Notes under the pieces: model-generated
Told to the model about the DNA's origin: nothing
Database searches by the model: none
Seen by the model: only the letters and a program-made list of their open reading frames with translations
Program-made: the position numbers and the translations under genes
Part shown: positions 1 through 10,786 of the stretch, piece after piece
How positions within the stretch are numbered: the first letter of the stretch is position 1
How the letters are laid out: each line of letters starts with the position of its first letter
NCBI GenBank assembly: GCA_027563935.2
Contig: CM050448.1
Location: forward strand, 65,151,843 to 65,215,842
Reading direction: 5' to 3'
Length of the DNA stretch: 64,000 nt
Source: Costus lasius
Taxonomy: Eukaryota > Streptophyta > Magnoliopsida > Zingiberales > Costaceae

Positions 1-2067
1 GTCTGGCACACGTGTACCTTGGACTAATCCTTGGTAACGACACCAAAAACTTAATGTTAAACTGCAAGTGCACGGGTATACGAAGTAATAAAGAAAGTAT
101 CGAATCCACAGGGACCTACGTTGTCAAATACTAAATAATTGATTTTTCACTATCTAGGCAATCGAATTAAAGTCAAGCAAATATCGCAAATAAACGAGAG
201 AAAACTATCAGAGAGAAATCTGAGACTAGGGTTTCGTTCACTTTAACTTTTATGACTAGATATGAATAAGGATTTCGTTAGTTCAATTTTATCATGATCA
301 AGATGTAATTTACTTAATAAAAGGATTGTTTCACTTTCGTGCAAACAACCGCACAGGGATTTGTCCTCGCTTTCGTGCAAGATTCATCCCAACGCTGAAG
401 ATAAGTAAATTATCAAACAATGAACTCAAGGATCACTTTCGTGCATCCGAATTCTAGGTTGATAATCTCTAGAAGAGTCTCAAGGATCACTTTCGTGCAT
501 CCGAGTCTCGACACTAGTTTTACTCTTGGATCTCCAACGTTCCGATCCTTGCTTTCACACAAGATCTCCACTTTTGACAAATAGACTCGATCTATAGATA
601 CATGTTATAATCATGGCAATTAATCTACTAGAACAGATCAAATTAGATCTAACCTAAGGAAGGGATCCTAACATGCAATTCTAGGGTTCCAAATTCTCAA
701 GCAATTACCTTTCAGTCAATAGCGAAAATTCTAAAAACATAATTAGTAACATGGATCTATAGAGAGTCTAAGCACAATTATCACAAGAGCAAAATCATCA
801 TGCTAAGATTAAACGCAACGAAATAGTGAGAAAGAAGTTATCTAATCATTAAAAATAAAGTGAACTACTCCCCCATGGCCCAAGAGTAATTTAAGCTAGC
901 ATGGTGAAGGAAATACAATATTCCATAATTTCAGAAAATCGAAAATCAACAAAAGGAAGAGTTTTTTTTAGAAAATAAGGCATGGCTGTGAAGTATTTCA
1001 CAGCCGTATTTTGCAAAAGAAGGCGTGAACAGTGGTGGCGATCCTTCTTCCTCTGATTTCTCCTCCAATTTGTCTCCTTTCGATCTGAAACCTCTGGCAC
1101 ATCGTCTTCTTCACCAGGCGATGCTTCAATAAAAGAATCACGGCCGGAGATCATCTGGATCGGGCGCTGTGGTGAAACCCTAGGCGGTGGCGTGTACTCC
1201 GAATTCTCCCTCGACAGTTAACCAAGTTTGGGGCTTTTGGTGTCTGGCTAATCCTACCCTCCAAAGCTCCGCTTTTGCTTCTTACGGCTTTGAATATAAA
1301 GCCCTGGATCACCCGCAAGAATCTCCGCAAAGATCGGGCGTGAAGATTGACCTGGGAATCGCGTTCAAACACCGAAATACGGCAGTGTAATATCTTACGG
1401 CACTGCCGTAAAATCCATCGATCGTTCTGTTCTGAAATTGCTGGAAAATACGGCACCGTAATTTTGTTTACGGCAGTGCCGTAAAATCGGCTGAACTCTC
1501 TGGTCGGATTCGTCGGGGAAATACGGCCTGTGTAATTCTTTACGGTAGTGCCGTAATTTCAGGGCAACTTTCTGTTCTGAAGATGCTTCAAAATACGGCC
1601 CGTAAACTGGGTTACGGTAGTGCCGTAATTTTGGCAAAAGTCTCTGTTCAGAAAGTGCCCCAAAATACGGCCTTGTAAATCCTTACGGCGGTGCCGTATT
1701 TTCGCGAAAACCTTCTGTTTGGAAAATCACCAAAGTACAGCCGTGATCTCGATAATACGGTAGCCGTGAAAAATACGGTACCGTAAAATCCCTTACGGCA
1801 TTGCCGTATTTTGGGTTCCTTGCCTCGATTTGCATGAAATTTCTTGGGTGACTTCTTCTTGATGATGAGAACTCTTCCATATATTTGATTTTGCTTGAAA
1901 ACACCTAAAATAGTGCCTTTTTGCCTAAAAACCATGAAAAACCAAAATAGAAGTAGACTTTGCAATAATCGATAAATTTAGTATGAAAACAAGTAAAAGA
2001 TCTTCAATCTAGCATGAAAAGATATCAAAAAATGATACAAAATATACTATATATTTTGGTGTCATCA
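1..2067 (-). repeat. 3' LTR of gypsy A (window-truncated)
   Basis: This matches 30431-32522 almost base for base and ends, like that copy, in GTGTCATCA (minus-strand start TGATGACAC). By comparison with the other copy the window opens about 26 bp inside the LTR. It holds a palindrome array (1396-1808), a TATA-like TTTATATTC on the minus strand near 1292-1301, and several ACTTTCGTGCA direct repeats at about 329-504. Short open frames inside it have no recognisable product. Confidence 0.9.
1396..1808. repeat. Palindrome array in LTR, 72-bp phase
   Basis: Copies of TACGGCASTGCCGTA (7-bp arms around one base, some degenerate) start at 1396, 1469, 1541, 1613, 1684 and 1794, spacing 73, 72, 72, 71 and 110 bp. 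Half-sites such as TACGGCCCGTA and TACGGTACCGTA lie between them. The spacers are weakly related, so this is a tandem repeat in which the palindrome is the best-kept part. In transcription order it lies just upstream of the TATA-like motif, as an enhancer would. Confidence 0.85.
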
Positions 2068-2620
2068 AAATACATAAGGCTCAAACATTGCTTGTCCTCA
2101 AGCAAAAATTAAAATTTGATTAAAAGAGTAACCTTTTCATGCTCAATAAATTTCTAAAATACAACTCATCAATGAAAAGTTCTATCAATTGATTTATACA
2201 ATTTCAAATAAACATATCATTCTTAGAACTCAACCCTCTAGATCCATAATTCAATCAAATAAAACTTTGCAACATGTACAATAAATAGAATTTGCAATCT
2301 CATGATTTCACCCAATTTTTAGTTCAAATCTATCATGCTTTTGTTTACAGGAATAGGGTTTCCAAGATCTTTTTCCACTCATATCAAATTTTTTTTTTTT
2401 GGCATCATTCACATTCTCTAACTCGATTACCACCTTTTTTTTCTGGTGACGAGATTAGAGTGCACGGATCACATAATCAATGCAATGGAACTCATATCCT
2501 CTTATTTGGAAAGAATTTACTAAGGACAGCGGAGTTTATGTGAAATGATTTCTCTCATGGCATGTACCCACATAAATACATACTTTTTTAGTTTATTGCT
2601 TCAACCCATGACCTTCGGTA
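2068..2620 (-). other. 3' non-coding tail of gypsy A
   Basis: On the minus strand this holds GCTTGAGGACAAGCAATG close to the LTR, a phrase typical of the region just before the 3' LTR in plant gypsy elements (a similar one is in element D near 43524). No clear polypurine tract is seen next to the LTR. The rest is AT-rich with no convincing gene. It is cut at 2620 by copia C1. Confidence 0.65.
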
Positions 2621-4276
2621 TGTTGGGGTATGCCCTTAAGGCTAATGTTTGAGGCCTTGGGTTGTTATCAGTATCATGTATAAACTCTATGTTTATAAAG
2701 GTAATGGTTGTTATTCAGGTTGTTGCATTATCTGCTGCTATATGTATACTTCTGAATAATGTCTCAATGGTGTTCAGCTTGGCTGACATGCAGTATAGTC
2801 CTTAGTCAAGATATCTTGGTGAACATGAGACAACCTTGATATGATTGAGACTAATATGTGTTCTAATCTTATAGGATGCTTCGAGCATGGAATAAGATGT
2901 AGACTCATAGGTACATTGGATGTACTGGACAGACCCTACTTAGGATATTCAATTGCTTGTCACAATGTGAATAATCCTTGTATGCAAACAAGTGGCATAT
3001 TTCCTCTGACTTGAGATCACTTGTGTTTCTAAATGATGATTGGCATTGTCTTGAGGTAGTTCAATATCATTTGAAATATAATGGTTATAGATTATCTTGG
3101 ATAATGAACATGAGTTATGTTAGGGCACTAGTGATAGATATAGGATTGCCTTCTCCTTGTTTGGAGTGTGATGTTCTAAAGGGGCCCCCTGGATGAGATG
3201 GTTGAGAAAGTGTATGGCCATACCCAGATGACTATGTTCATCTGATCTAACCACTCTCATCATATTGGAATTACAGGCTTGACACGCTTGTCTAATAAGA
3301 ACATCCAGTGGCAAAGGAAACACATATGTCATGTGACTTGGGTTCACACTTGTGCTATGGTTTGGGTGTAGTCTTGGAAGACTCTTTCCTTTATATCGGG
3401 AGACAGTGATGTGTTGCTAGATACCCCTCTCTGTTCGTGATAACATAAGTTATCGTTACCGACATTTAAAGGAAACCCTTAGGGTCGCACAATTTGATGA
3501 TATGGCTTACTTATGTCAGATCGTGTGGACTGAATTGTTCTAATTCAGTTTAATAGGAGTTTAAACTCTGATTGGAAGTGAGATCTGGTCTGATCATGTT
3601 TGATTGATTAGGGCTTGAGATCGGTAAGCTTCGATCGAGAGAATTGATGCTTGATCGGTGAGATCAAGAGCATCAAGAGATGTATGGTTAGATCTTGAGC
3701 CATTTGGTTCATATGAGATCTAGATCATGGCTTGGTTCGGTTTGGTCTTTGAACCAAATGCAAAAGAACCGGTTCACATAAGTGAACGCATGGTTCATTG
3801 TGAGAAAGCGTTTTGGTTAGAAACGTGAGCGCATGGCTTGATGGCTTTCTATTTTTGGAAACCCATGAAGCGTTCCCACGTTGGATAACGCCTTAACGCT
3901 TCCCTCTCTCTCGCTTGAAGTTTTTTTTTCCTCTCGTGTGTGTGTCTTGGAGATACGAAAGAGGAAGAGAAGGAGAGAGCTTTCGGCCAGCAAGATTAAC
4001 ATCTCATCTCCTCCATTCGATTAGGGGATCTTGGCGTCTTTGCTAGCACAAGGTTAACGCGTAAGGAGGAAGCCATCATCACCTTTGTGTGCGTCCACTT
4101 TGGAGGAAAGCCGCGTCGCCTTCTTCTTCCAAGTCACCATCCAATCATGGCTATGGTATGATCTTTTATTTGATCTTGGCAAATTCTTAAGTTGATCATA
4201 TATTCATGCCTTATGCGATCTTCATGAAACCCTAGAAAAATTTTTATATGCGCCTGCTTAGGGTTTCTCTCTTACA
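2621..4276 (+). repeat. 5' LTR of copia C1
   Basis: Begins TGTTGGGGTATGCCC and ends CTCTCTTACA, two bases before the primer site TGGTATCAGAGC. Its first ~600 bp match 22792-23395 with only a few differences (for example C/T at the AAAGG(T/C)AATGG site and at GAGT(T/C)ATG). Its last third differs from the LTRs of C2, so C1 and C2 are subfamilies. The LTR also carries the 3' RNA-processing and promoter functions of the element, but no signal is called confidently. Confidence 0.88.
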
Positions 4277-4278
4277 AT

Positions 4279-4290
4279 TGGTATCAGAGC
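4279..4290 (+). other. Primer binding site of C1 (initiator Met tRNA type)
   Basis: TGGTATCAGAGC two bases after the LTR end is the usual plant copia priming sequence complementary to the 3' end of initiator methionine tRNA. Confidence 0.9.
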
Positions 4291-6074
4291 TGGTTCTGGT
4301 ATGAACTATATGATCGCTTTGTTTTGTGTGATCCATGTTTATTTTATGAGTAGATCTACATGTTTCTTTCATATGAAACTTGCGCATGATGCATGTTGAA
4401 AATTGTTTTTACCAAAATTTAACATCTTGCGCGCCCCTCACATAGATCTATCTGGCGCCTACTTGAAACACTTAGACGGGTTACTAGGGTTGAAGTCATC
4501 AGTCTAGTCTGGACCCAACAGTCTGATCAGACCATCTGACAGCCTAGATGGGTCGACCAGATAGCACCTATGCGCAAGCATCAGGTGGCTATAGGTCGAC
4601 TGCAGAAGGGCGTGTAGCGATGTCTGATCGAGGCGACCAGTGAACGATCATGATTAAGGCCCGGGGTCACACCCGCTTGCCAGAAATCATGTGGGACGTT
4701 CAGCCCTTAAGGCATGCATTGTTGACCATGAGGTCAACGCAAGTCAGTTATGACTTGGTGCATGCAAGGGCAGTGGGTCTGACTAGGTCTGATGAGTGGA
4801 TCCCTATTAATGGACCGTTGTAAGGTAGTAGGGCTCATAAGGAAATAAAATTGATGCCATGGGGTTTTCAAAATTTTATTTTCTGTTAAGATGATTGGAT
4901 CACATGTTTGTACGTTATAACATGCTTGGATGTTTATTTCATCTTATGTGGACTGCCCTAAATTGTGTGCTGTGCTGGGGCCTGCGTGCCTGGATTAATT
5001 GTAAATTATTATTGTGATCTGCGAATCACATTTCAATTTATGACAATGTGTAATTGACCTACGAGTCAAATCATGTCTAGATAGATTAAAATGTAATTTA
5101 ATCAGACATGAGCACAGAGCACACATGGCAGAGGCGCTTGCAGCAAGTGGCTTGACCAGGTGGGAGGTTTAGAGTTTGACTCTAGCACAGGCGCAACCAG
5201 TCTGGTGGGCGCATCTGAGCTGCAGAGGGCGCTTGGGCCCGGACTGGGCCAGATGAGATGCAAGAGACCCATGAAGAGCTCAAGTGAAGACTTGTGTAAA
5301 ACTAGGGTTTTACTTAGGTTTAATGGGCGTTTACCACATAAGATCATCGTGCTTTCAATTTACTGTTTTAAGTAATTTTAGCACCTGTATGATTTATCTT
5401 TCTGCTATCGACATAGGATATGCATGATAGTAAGAAGATAAAAGGACCGTTAAAATCCAACGTTAAATATCAAGCACGTAAGCCTTCTGACGCGAAACCT
5501 CACTGTTCTGACTATCGTTGGGGCCGTGTTGTACCCACTCAGTGGGCACGCCCATCTATCTTCAGATGGTGTGTGATTACACCTGCGTGTTACAGAGAAG
5601 GGATTTATCGCTTCTCGTTGCTCAGCATAGCACGTGGTGGTCCAGGGAGTAGGTCAGGTCAGCTTGACCATGTGGGCTACATATTGAGCATATGTTAGCT
5701 ATATGGAGGCAGCCATCTGTGGAATCAGAGACTGTGTTGTACCAACTCAGTTGGCACAGTCTTCTGGATTGCCTAGATGAAGGGGAATCGCACGGGTTGG
5801 CGATTGGCATGGATAGCCTACCGGTGATTAGTGCTTGTACTCTCTGTGCATCTTATCTCGCCTGAGCGGGACGCGGAGACCAAGTATGAAATCTGGATCC
5901 CATCTGACTAAAAGAGTGTTACTCTTTCGGACTGTTTTAATGGATTTTTCAGTCAGATAAAATAGTGAGAAAAGAATCATTCTTAAGTCCTGGATTGATT
6001 CTAACATTGATACTGACCTTGTTGTTCTTGCAATGTTGTAGATTACTGCAGCAACGAACACCACAGCGTTCAAT
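4291..6074 (+). other. Long untranslated leader of C1
   Basis: About 1.8 kb separate the primer site from gag. The same leader is present in C2 (18800-20606, minus). It holds two palindromes, CCCACTCAGTGGG (5534-5546) and CCAACTCAGTTGG (5742-5754), and a small open frame (5420-5698) whose central part is also open in C2 (19165-19383). No protein family is recognised in that frame. The leader may serve packaging or dimerisation; this is inference. Confidence 0.6.
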
Positions 6075-9000
6075 GTGCGATCCTTACTGGAAAGGGAGAA
6101 GTTTGCTGGGCCAAACTTCTCAGACTGGTACGGACACCTTAAGATTGTTCTTAAGGCTGAGAGGAAACTGTATGTCCTTGAGACGGCAATACCGCCTCAA
6201 CCCGCTGCGAACGCCGCAAGGGCGGTTCGGGATGCTTATGAGAAGCATGTCAATGATAGCATTGATGTCGCTTGCCTTATGCTTGCGTCTATGACGCCAG
6301 AGCTTCAGCGTCAGCATGAGGATTTATCTGCTATTGAAATTATAGCAAATCTCAAGATGTTGTATGCTGCACAGGCAAGGACTGAACGCTATAACTTGAT
6401 AAAACTTTTCTTTCAGAGCAAACTGACTGAAGGGAGTCTAGTGGGACCTCACGTACTCAAGATGATTGGGTACAAAGAGGCTCTAGAGAAACTGGGACAC
6501 ACCATCAATCAGGAGCTTGTTGTAGACATTATCCTGCAGTCTCTCCCGGTCTCTTTCGATCCGTTCATCATTAATTTTAATATGAACAAGATCGACTGTA
6601 CCCCGGCAGAGTTACTGAACATGCTCTATACTACAGAGCAGACTCTTGAAAAGGGAAAGCCTTCATCCTCTGTCTTGATGATTCCTTCCAGGAACAAGAA
6701 GAAGGGGAAGAAGGGCAAAGCCCCTGTCAAGAGCTACAACAAGGCTCTGAAACAAAAGATCAAGCGGTCGAAGGAATACAGATGTTTCCATTGTGGCCAG
6801 CTGGGTCACTGGAAGAAGGACTGTAAAGCGCTCCAAGGAGATAAGAAGGGAAGCAAGCCTTTCACTTCTAGCTCAGGTATTTTTGTGACTGAAGTCATGA
6901 TATCTTCTTCTTCTTCTATTTCATGGGTGTTGGACACTGCATGTGGAGTTCACATTTGTTCAAATGTACAGGAACTCAAGAGAAGAAGACAGGTGGGACA
7001 GCATGAGGTGGACCTACGAGTTGGAAACGGGGCACGAGTTGCTGCTGTTGCTGTAGGACAATATTACATCTCTTTACCATCTGGTTATGTATTAGAACTG
7101 GACAATTGTTATTTTGTACCGAGCATAACTAAGAATATTATCTCTATTCCTGCTCTTGTCAGGAAAGGGTTTTCCTTTGAATGCAAAACTTTAAAGTGTT
7201 GTATTTCATTAGATAATATTGTTTATGCTACTGGGTCAATTAACAATGGGTTATTCATGTTGGACATGGAATGTTCTGTACAACAAATTGATAATAAGAA
7301 AGCCAAGTATGCTGATGACAGCACCTTGCTATGGCATAGTCGTTTAGGCCACATTAACAAGAAGCGCATTAAGCGGTTGCATGACCATGGACTGCTGGGA
7401 TCATTCTCCTATGAGGAGCTTGATACATGCAAGTCTTGTTTAATGGGCAAAATGACGAAGGCTCCTTTTCTTAACAAAGGTCAAAGGGCTTCAGGTTTAC
7501 TTGACCTCATTCACAGTGATGTGTGTGGGCCATTTAGTAAACATGCCAGAGGTGGCTATTCATACTTCATTACCTTTACTGATGATTTTAGTAGATATGG
7601 TTATGTCTATCTGATGAGACATAAAAGTGAATCTTTTGACAAGTTCAAAGAGTTCAAAAATGAAGTACAAAATCAGCTAGGCCGAAATATCAAGGCACTT
7701 CGCTCAGATCGAGGTGGAGAATACTTGAGTCGAGAGTTTACTGACTATCTGAAGGAGTGTGGGATTATCTCACAGCTCACTCCGCCAGGAACACCACAAT
7801 GGAATGGTGTGTCCGAGAGGAGAAATAGAACCTTACTGGATATGGTTCGTTCTATGATGAGTCAGGCTACTCTACCTTACTCCTTTTGGGGATTTGCACT
7901 GGAAACAGCGGCAAAGGTACTAAACCGAGTGCCATCCAAGGCCGTTTCAAAGACGCCATATGAGTTATGGTATGGGAAACAGCCGAGCTTGACATTTATC
8001 AAAATCTGGGGTTGCGAGGCTTATGTCAAAAAGCTCGCCTCTAGGAAACTGGAGAGCAGATCTGATAAATGTATCTTTGTCGGTTACCCTAAAGAAACTA
8101 AGGGTTATTATTTCTACGATCCCAAAGAGAACAAAGTATTTGTTGCTCGTACGGCTATTTTTCTTGAGAAGGAATTTCTTCTGCAAGAGGCCAGTGGGAG
8201 AGAAATAAAGCTGGATGAAAATCCAGAAGAAGGACAAAGTAGTCAAACTCAGTTGGATGAGACTGAGCAAATAGAACAGGTTGATGTTCAACCTGAGGCT
8301 CAGATATCACGGGAACCGGGAAGATCGGGAAGGATCCGTCGACAGCCTGAGCGCTATGACGGAGTCTACATCATTGATGATGAACCCCTCACTTATGCGG
8401 ATGCGGTCAGTGGACCGGAATCAGCAAGATGGCTTGAAGCTATGCGAGCCGAGATGGACTCCATGTCAGATAACCAAGTCTGGGATTTGGTTGATCCGCC
8501 TCCGGGAGTAATCCCTATAGGCTGTAAGTGGATCTTCAAGAAGAAGATTGACATGGATGGTAACGTGGTTACCTATAAAGGCAGGCTAGTTGCGAAAGGT
8601 TTCAAACAAATCTACGGGATAGATTATGATGAAACTTTCTCTCCAGTAGCCATGTTCAAGTCTATTCGGATTATTCTCGCGATAGCAGCATATTATGATT
8701 ATGAGATCTGGCAAATGGATGTGAAGACCGCTTTCCTTAATGGAAAACTAGAACAGGATGTGTATATGACACAACCTGAAGGTTTCACCAATCCATCAGA
8801 TCGTCATAAAATATGCAAATTAAAGAAGTCCATTTATGGACTAAAACAAGCATCTAGAAGCTGGAATATTCGTTTTGATGAATCAATCTGTGAATTTGGT
8901 TTCATCAAAAATGAAGATGACCCGTGTGTATATAAGAGGTTTAGTGGGAGCGTGATTATTTTCCTAGTCCTCTACGTCGATGATATCTTAATCATTGGAA

Positions 9001-9137
9001 ACGATATTCCTGAACTGCATGCCGTCAAGGCATGGTTAAGAAAATGTTTCCAGATGAAAGATTTAGGAGAAGCTGCCTATGTATTAGGTGTGAAGATCTA
9101 CAGAGATAGATCTAAGAGGCTTCTCGGGCTGTGCTAG
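6075..9137 (+). pseudogene. C1 gag-pol, first part (gag, PR, IN, RT)
   Basis: A 1020-codon frame encodes a copia polyprotein: UBN2-type gag (about 1-230), a CCHC knuckle (CFHCGQLGHWKKDC, 237-250), protease with WVLDTACG (Asp287), integrase zinc region (HSRLGHINKKR...CKSC), integrase core D482, D545, E581 (35 residues between the last two, as usual), and reverse transcriptase with DVKTAF and YVDD (967-970). The usual start ATG seen in C2 (ATGAGC) reads ACAGCG here, with an in-frame TAG upstream, so no ATG start exists. A TAG at 9135-9137 replaces a Gln codon kept in C2 and C3. The copy is therefore probably dead despite its long frame. Confidence 0.9.
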
Positions 9138-9485
9138 AGTACTTACATCGATAAAGTCCTGGAGAGATTCCATTTAGAAAATTCTAAAAGAGGATATCTT
9201 CCAGTCAGACATGGTTTGAATCTTTCAAAGAGCCAGTGTCCTCAAACACAGTCTGAGAAAGATGAAATGGACAATACGCCTTATGCTTCGGCTATTGGGT
9301 CCATTATGTATGCAATGTTGTGTACTCGCCCAGACGTCGCTTACGGGTTAAGCGTGACCAGTCGATTCCAAAGTAATCCAGGGAAGGCACACTGGATTGC
9401 AGTCAAGAACATTTTGAAATATCTTCGGATGACCAAAGATATATTCTTGATTTATGGAGGTCAGGAAGAACTCAGTATTGAAGGA
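9138..9485 (+). pseudogene. C1 pol, RT end to RNase H start
   Basis: The same frame continues past the TAG codon for 116 codons with the RT connection region (YASAIGSIMYAMLCTRPDVA) and stops inside RNase H, at ...SIEG, where C2 is inserted. The frame resumes after C2 at 22301 with YTDASF. The AAGGA at 9481-9485 is the left target duplication of C2. Confidence 0.9.
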
Positions 9486-10124
9486 TGAAAGACCCCTAAA
9501 TCTTGGGGGGCCGAAACCCTAAGGGTGGCGCAAAAGAAAGTTTTCGCATGGGAAGCTAGGGTTTCAACAATAATCACATATATGTTTATATGATCAACCT
9601 CTTATAGTTAGGAATCATACCATAGCCATTTCTATTGGATGGCGTCAAGGAAGAAGAGATTCGAATGAAACTCCTCCAAAAGGTGCGCACACAAGGTGAT
9701 GCCGCCTACTCCTTGAGATCCTTGTGCTAGCAAGGTTCTTCAAGGGTCTTTGATCGAATCAAAGGGATGAGATGTCTTCTTCCACTTGGCCGAGACCTCT
9801 CCAAGACGTGAAGGAAGCTTTTTTCACCCGTGAGAGAGCGTCGAGAGCAAGAGTCAAAACGTATTGGCGTTCTCAAGAGGTGGCGCATGAAGACTTACTA
9901 AAAATAGCAAGCCATGAAGAGCATGCACCCACTTCTTCATAACCGACAATAACGCTTCAAAGATTAAACCATGCGTTCATTCTCTTGAACCGGTTTAATC
10001 TAATTGACCCAACTCAATTTGGTTCAAAGACCAAATCAAACCAAGCCAAGCCATGGTCTAGACCTTCTATGAACCAAATGGCTCATGATCTAACCGTTCA
10101 TCTCCTGATGCTCTTGATCTCACC

Positions 10125-10511
10125 TAGAGGTGGCCATGGGCCGTGCCCGGGCCGGCCCGGGCCCGGGCCCGCCTCGGCCCGCCAGAAATCGGGCCGTGCC
10201 AGGCACGGCCCGATTGTAATCGTGCCGTGCCGGGCACGGCACGGCTGAAATTTCCTTCGGCCCGGCACGGCACGCGGCACGATTAGGCGTGCCGTCGCCG
10301 GCACGGCTCCGCCGGGCCGTGGGCACGAATCCGGCCCGCGGGCCAGATCCGGCACGCGGGCCTGGCACGGCCCGCGGGCTAACGGCGGCACGTGGGTCAA
10401 ATACGGCCCAACGGGCCCAATTAGGCACGCGGGCCGTGTTGGGCCCGGCCCGGTTTTGGCCCGTGGGCCGAATTTGGCCCGTGGGCCGCATTTGGCCCGT
10501 GGGCCGAATTT
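10125..10511. repeat. Left GC-rich subterminal array of hAT
   Basis: Dense imperfect repeats of GGCCCG, GCACGGC and, toward the inside, TTTGGCCCGTGGGCCG units, ending sharply at an A-rich stretch at about 10512. Open frames over 85 codons in several phases here encode only Pro/Arg/Gly/Ala-rich repeats and are composition artefacts. Confidence 0.85.
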
Positions 10512-10698
10512 AAAAAAAAATATTTTAATAAGTAAATTACTTAATTAAAATATATAAAATGTGAAAAAATAAAAAAAAATTGAGAATGTATATTACACAA
10601 ATTTTTGAAAAAATGTTAAACTTTTATATATTTTAGACCGGACCTATTACAGGCTGCCTACGTACCCCACTCAAAGGAGGAATCAGGCCTACGTAGTT

Positions 10699-10758
10699 CT
10701 CTTTTTATAACTCTTTTTACAACTCTTTTTACAACTCTTTCTACAACTCTTTCTACAA
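10699..10758. repeat. 12-bp tandem repeat, five units
   Basis: Five consecutive units of CTCTTTTTACAA (with small variants) lie between the left subterminal array and the end of the transposase gene, just 3' of its stop codon. Confidence 0.85.
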
Positions 10759-10786
10759 CTTTTTTTATAATTATTTATTACAACGT

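Noticed and set aside
1396..1808. Regularly spaced short palindromes resembling a CRISPR array
   Set aside because: Plant nuclear LTR sequence; repeats are 15 bp, spacers are related to each other and repeat in every LTR copy, and there are no cas genes.
10098..10513. Several open frames of 74-123 codons on both strands
   Set aside because: They lie in the GC-rich subterminal array of the hAT element and encode only Pro/Arg/Gly/Ala repeats in all phases; no coding signature.
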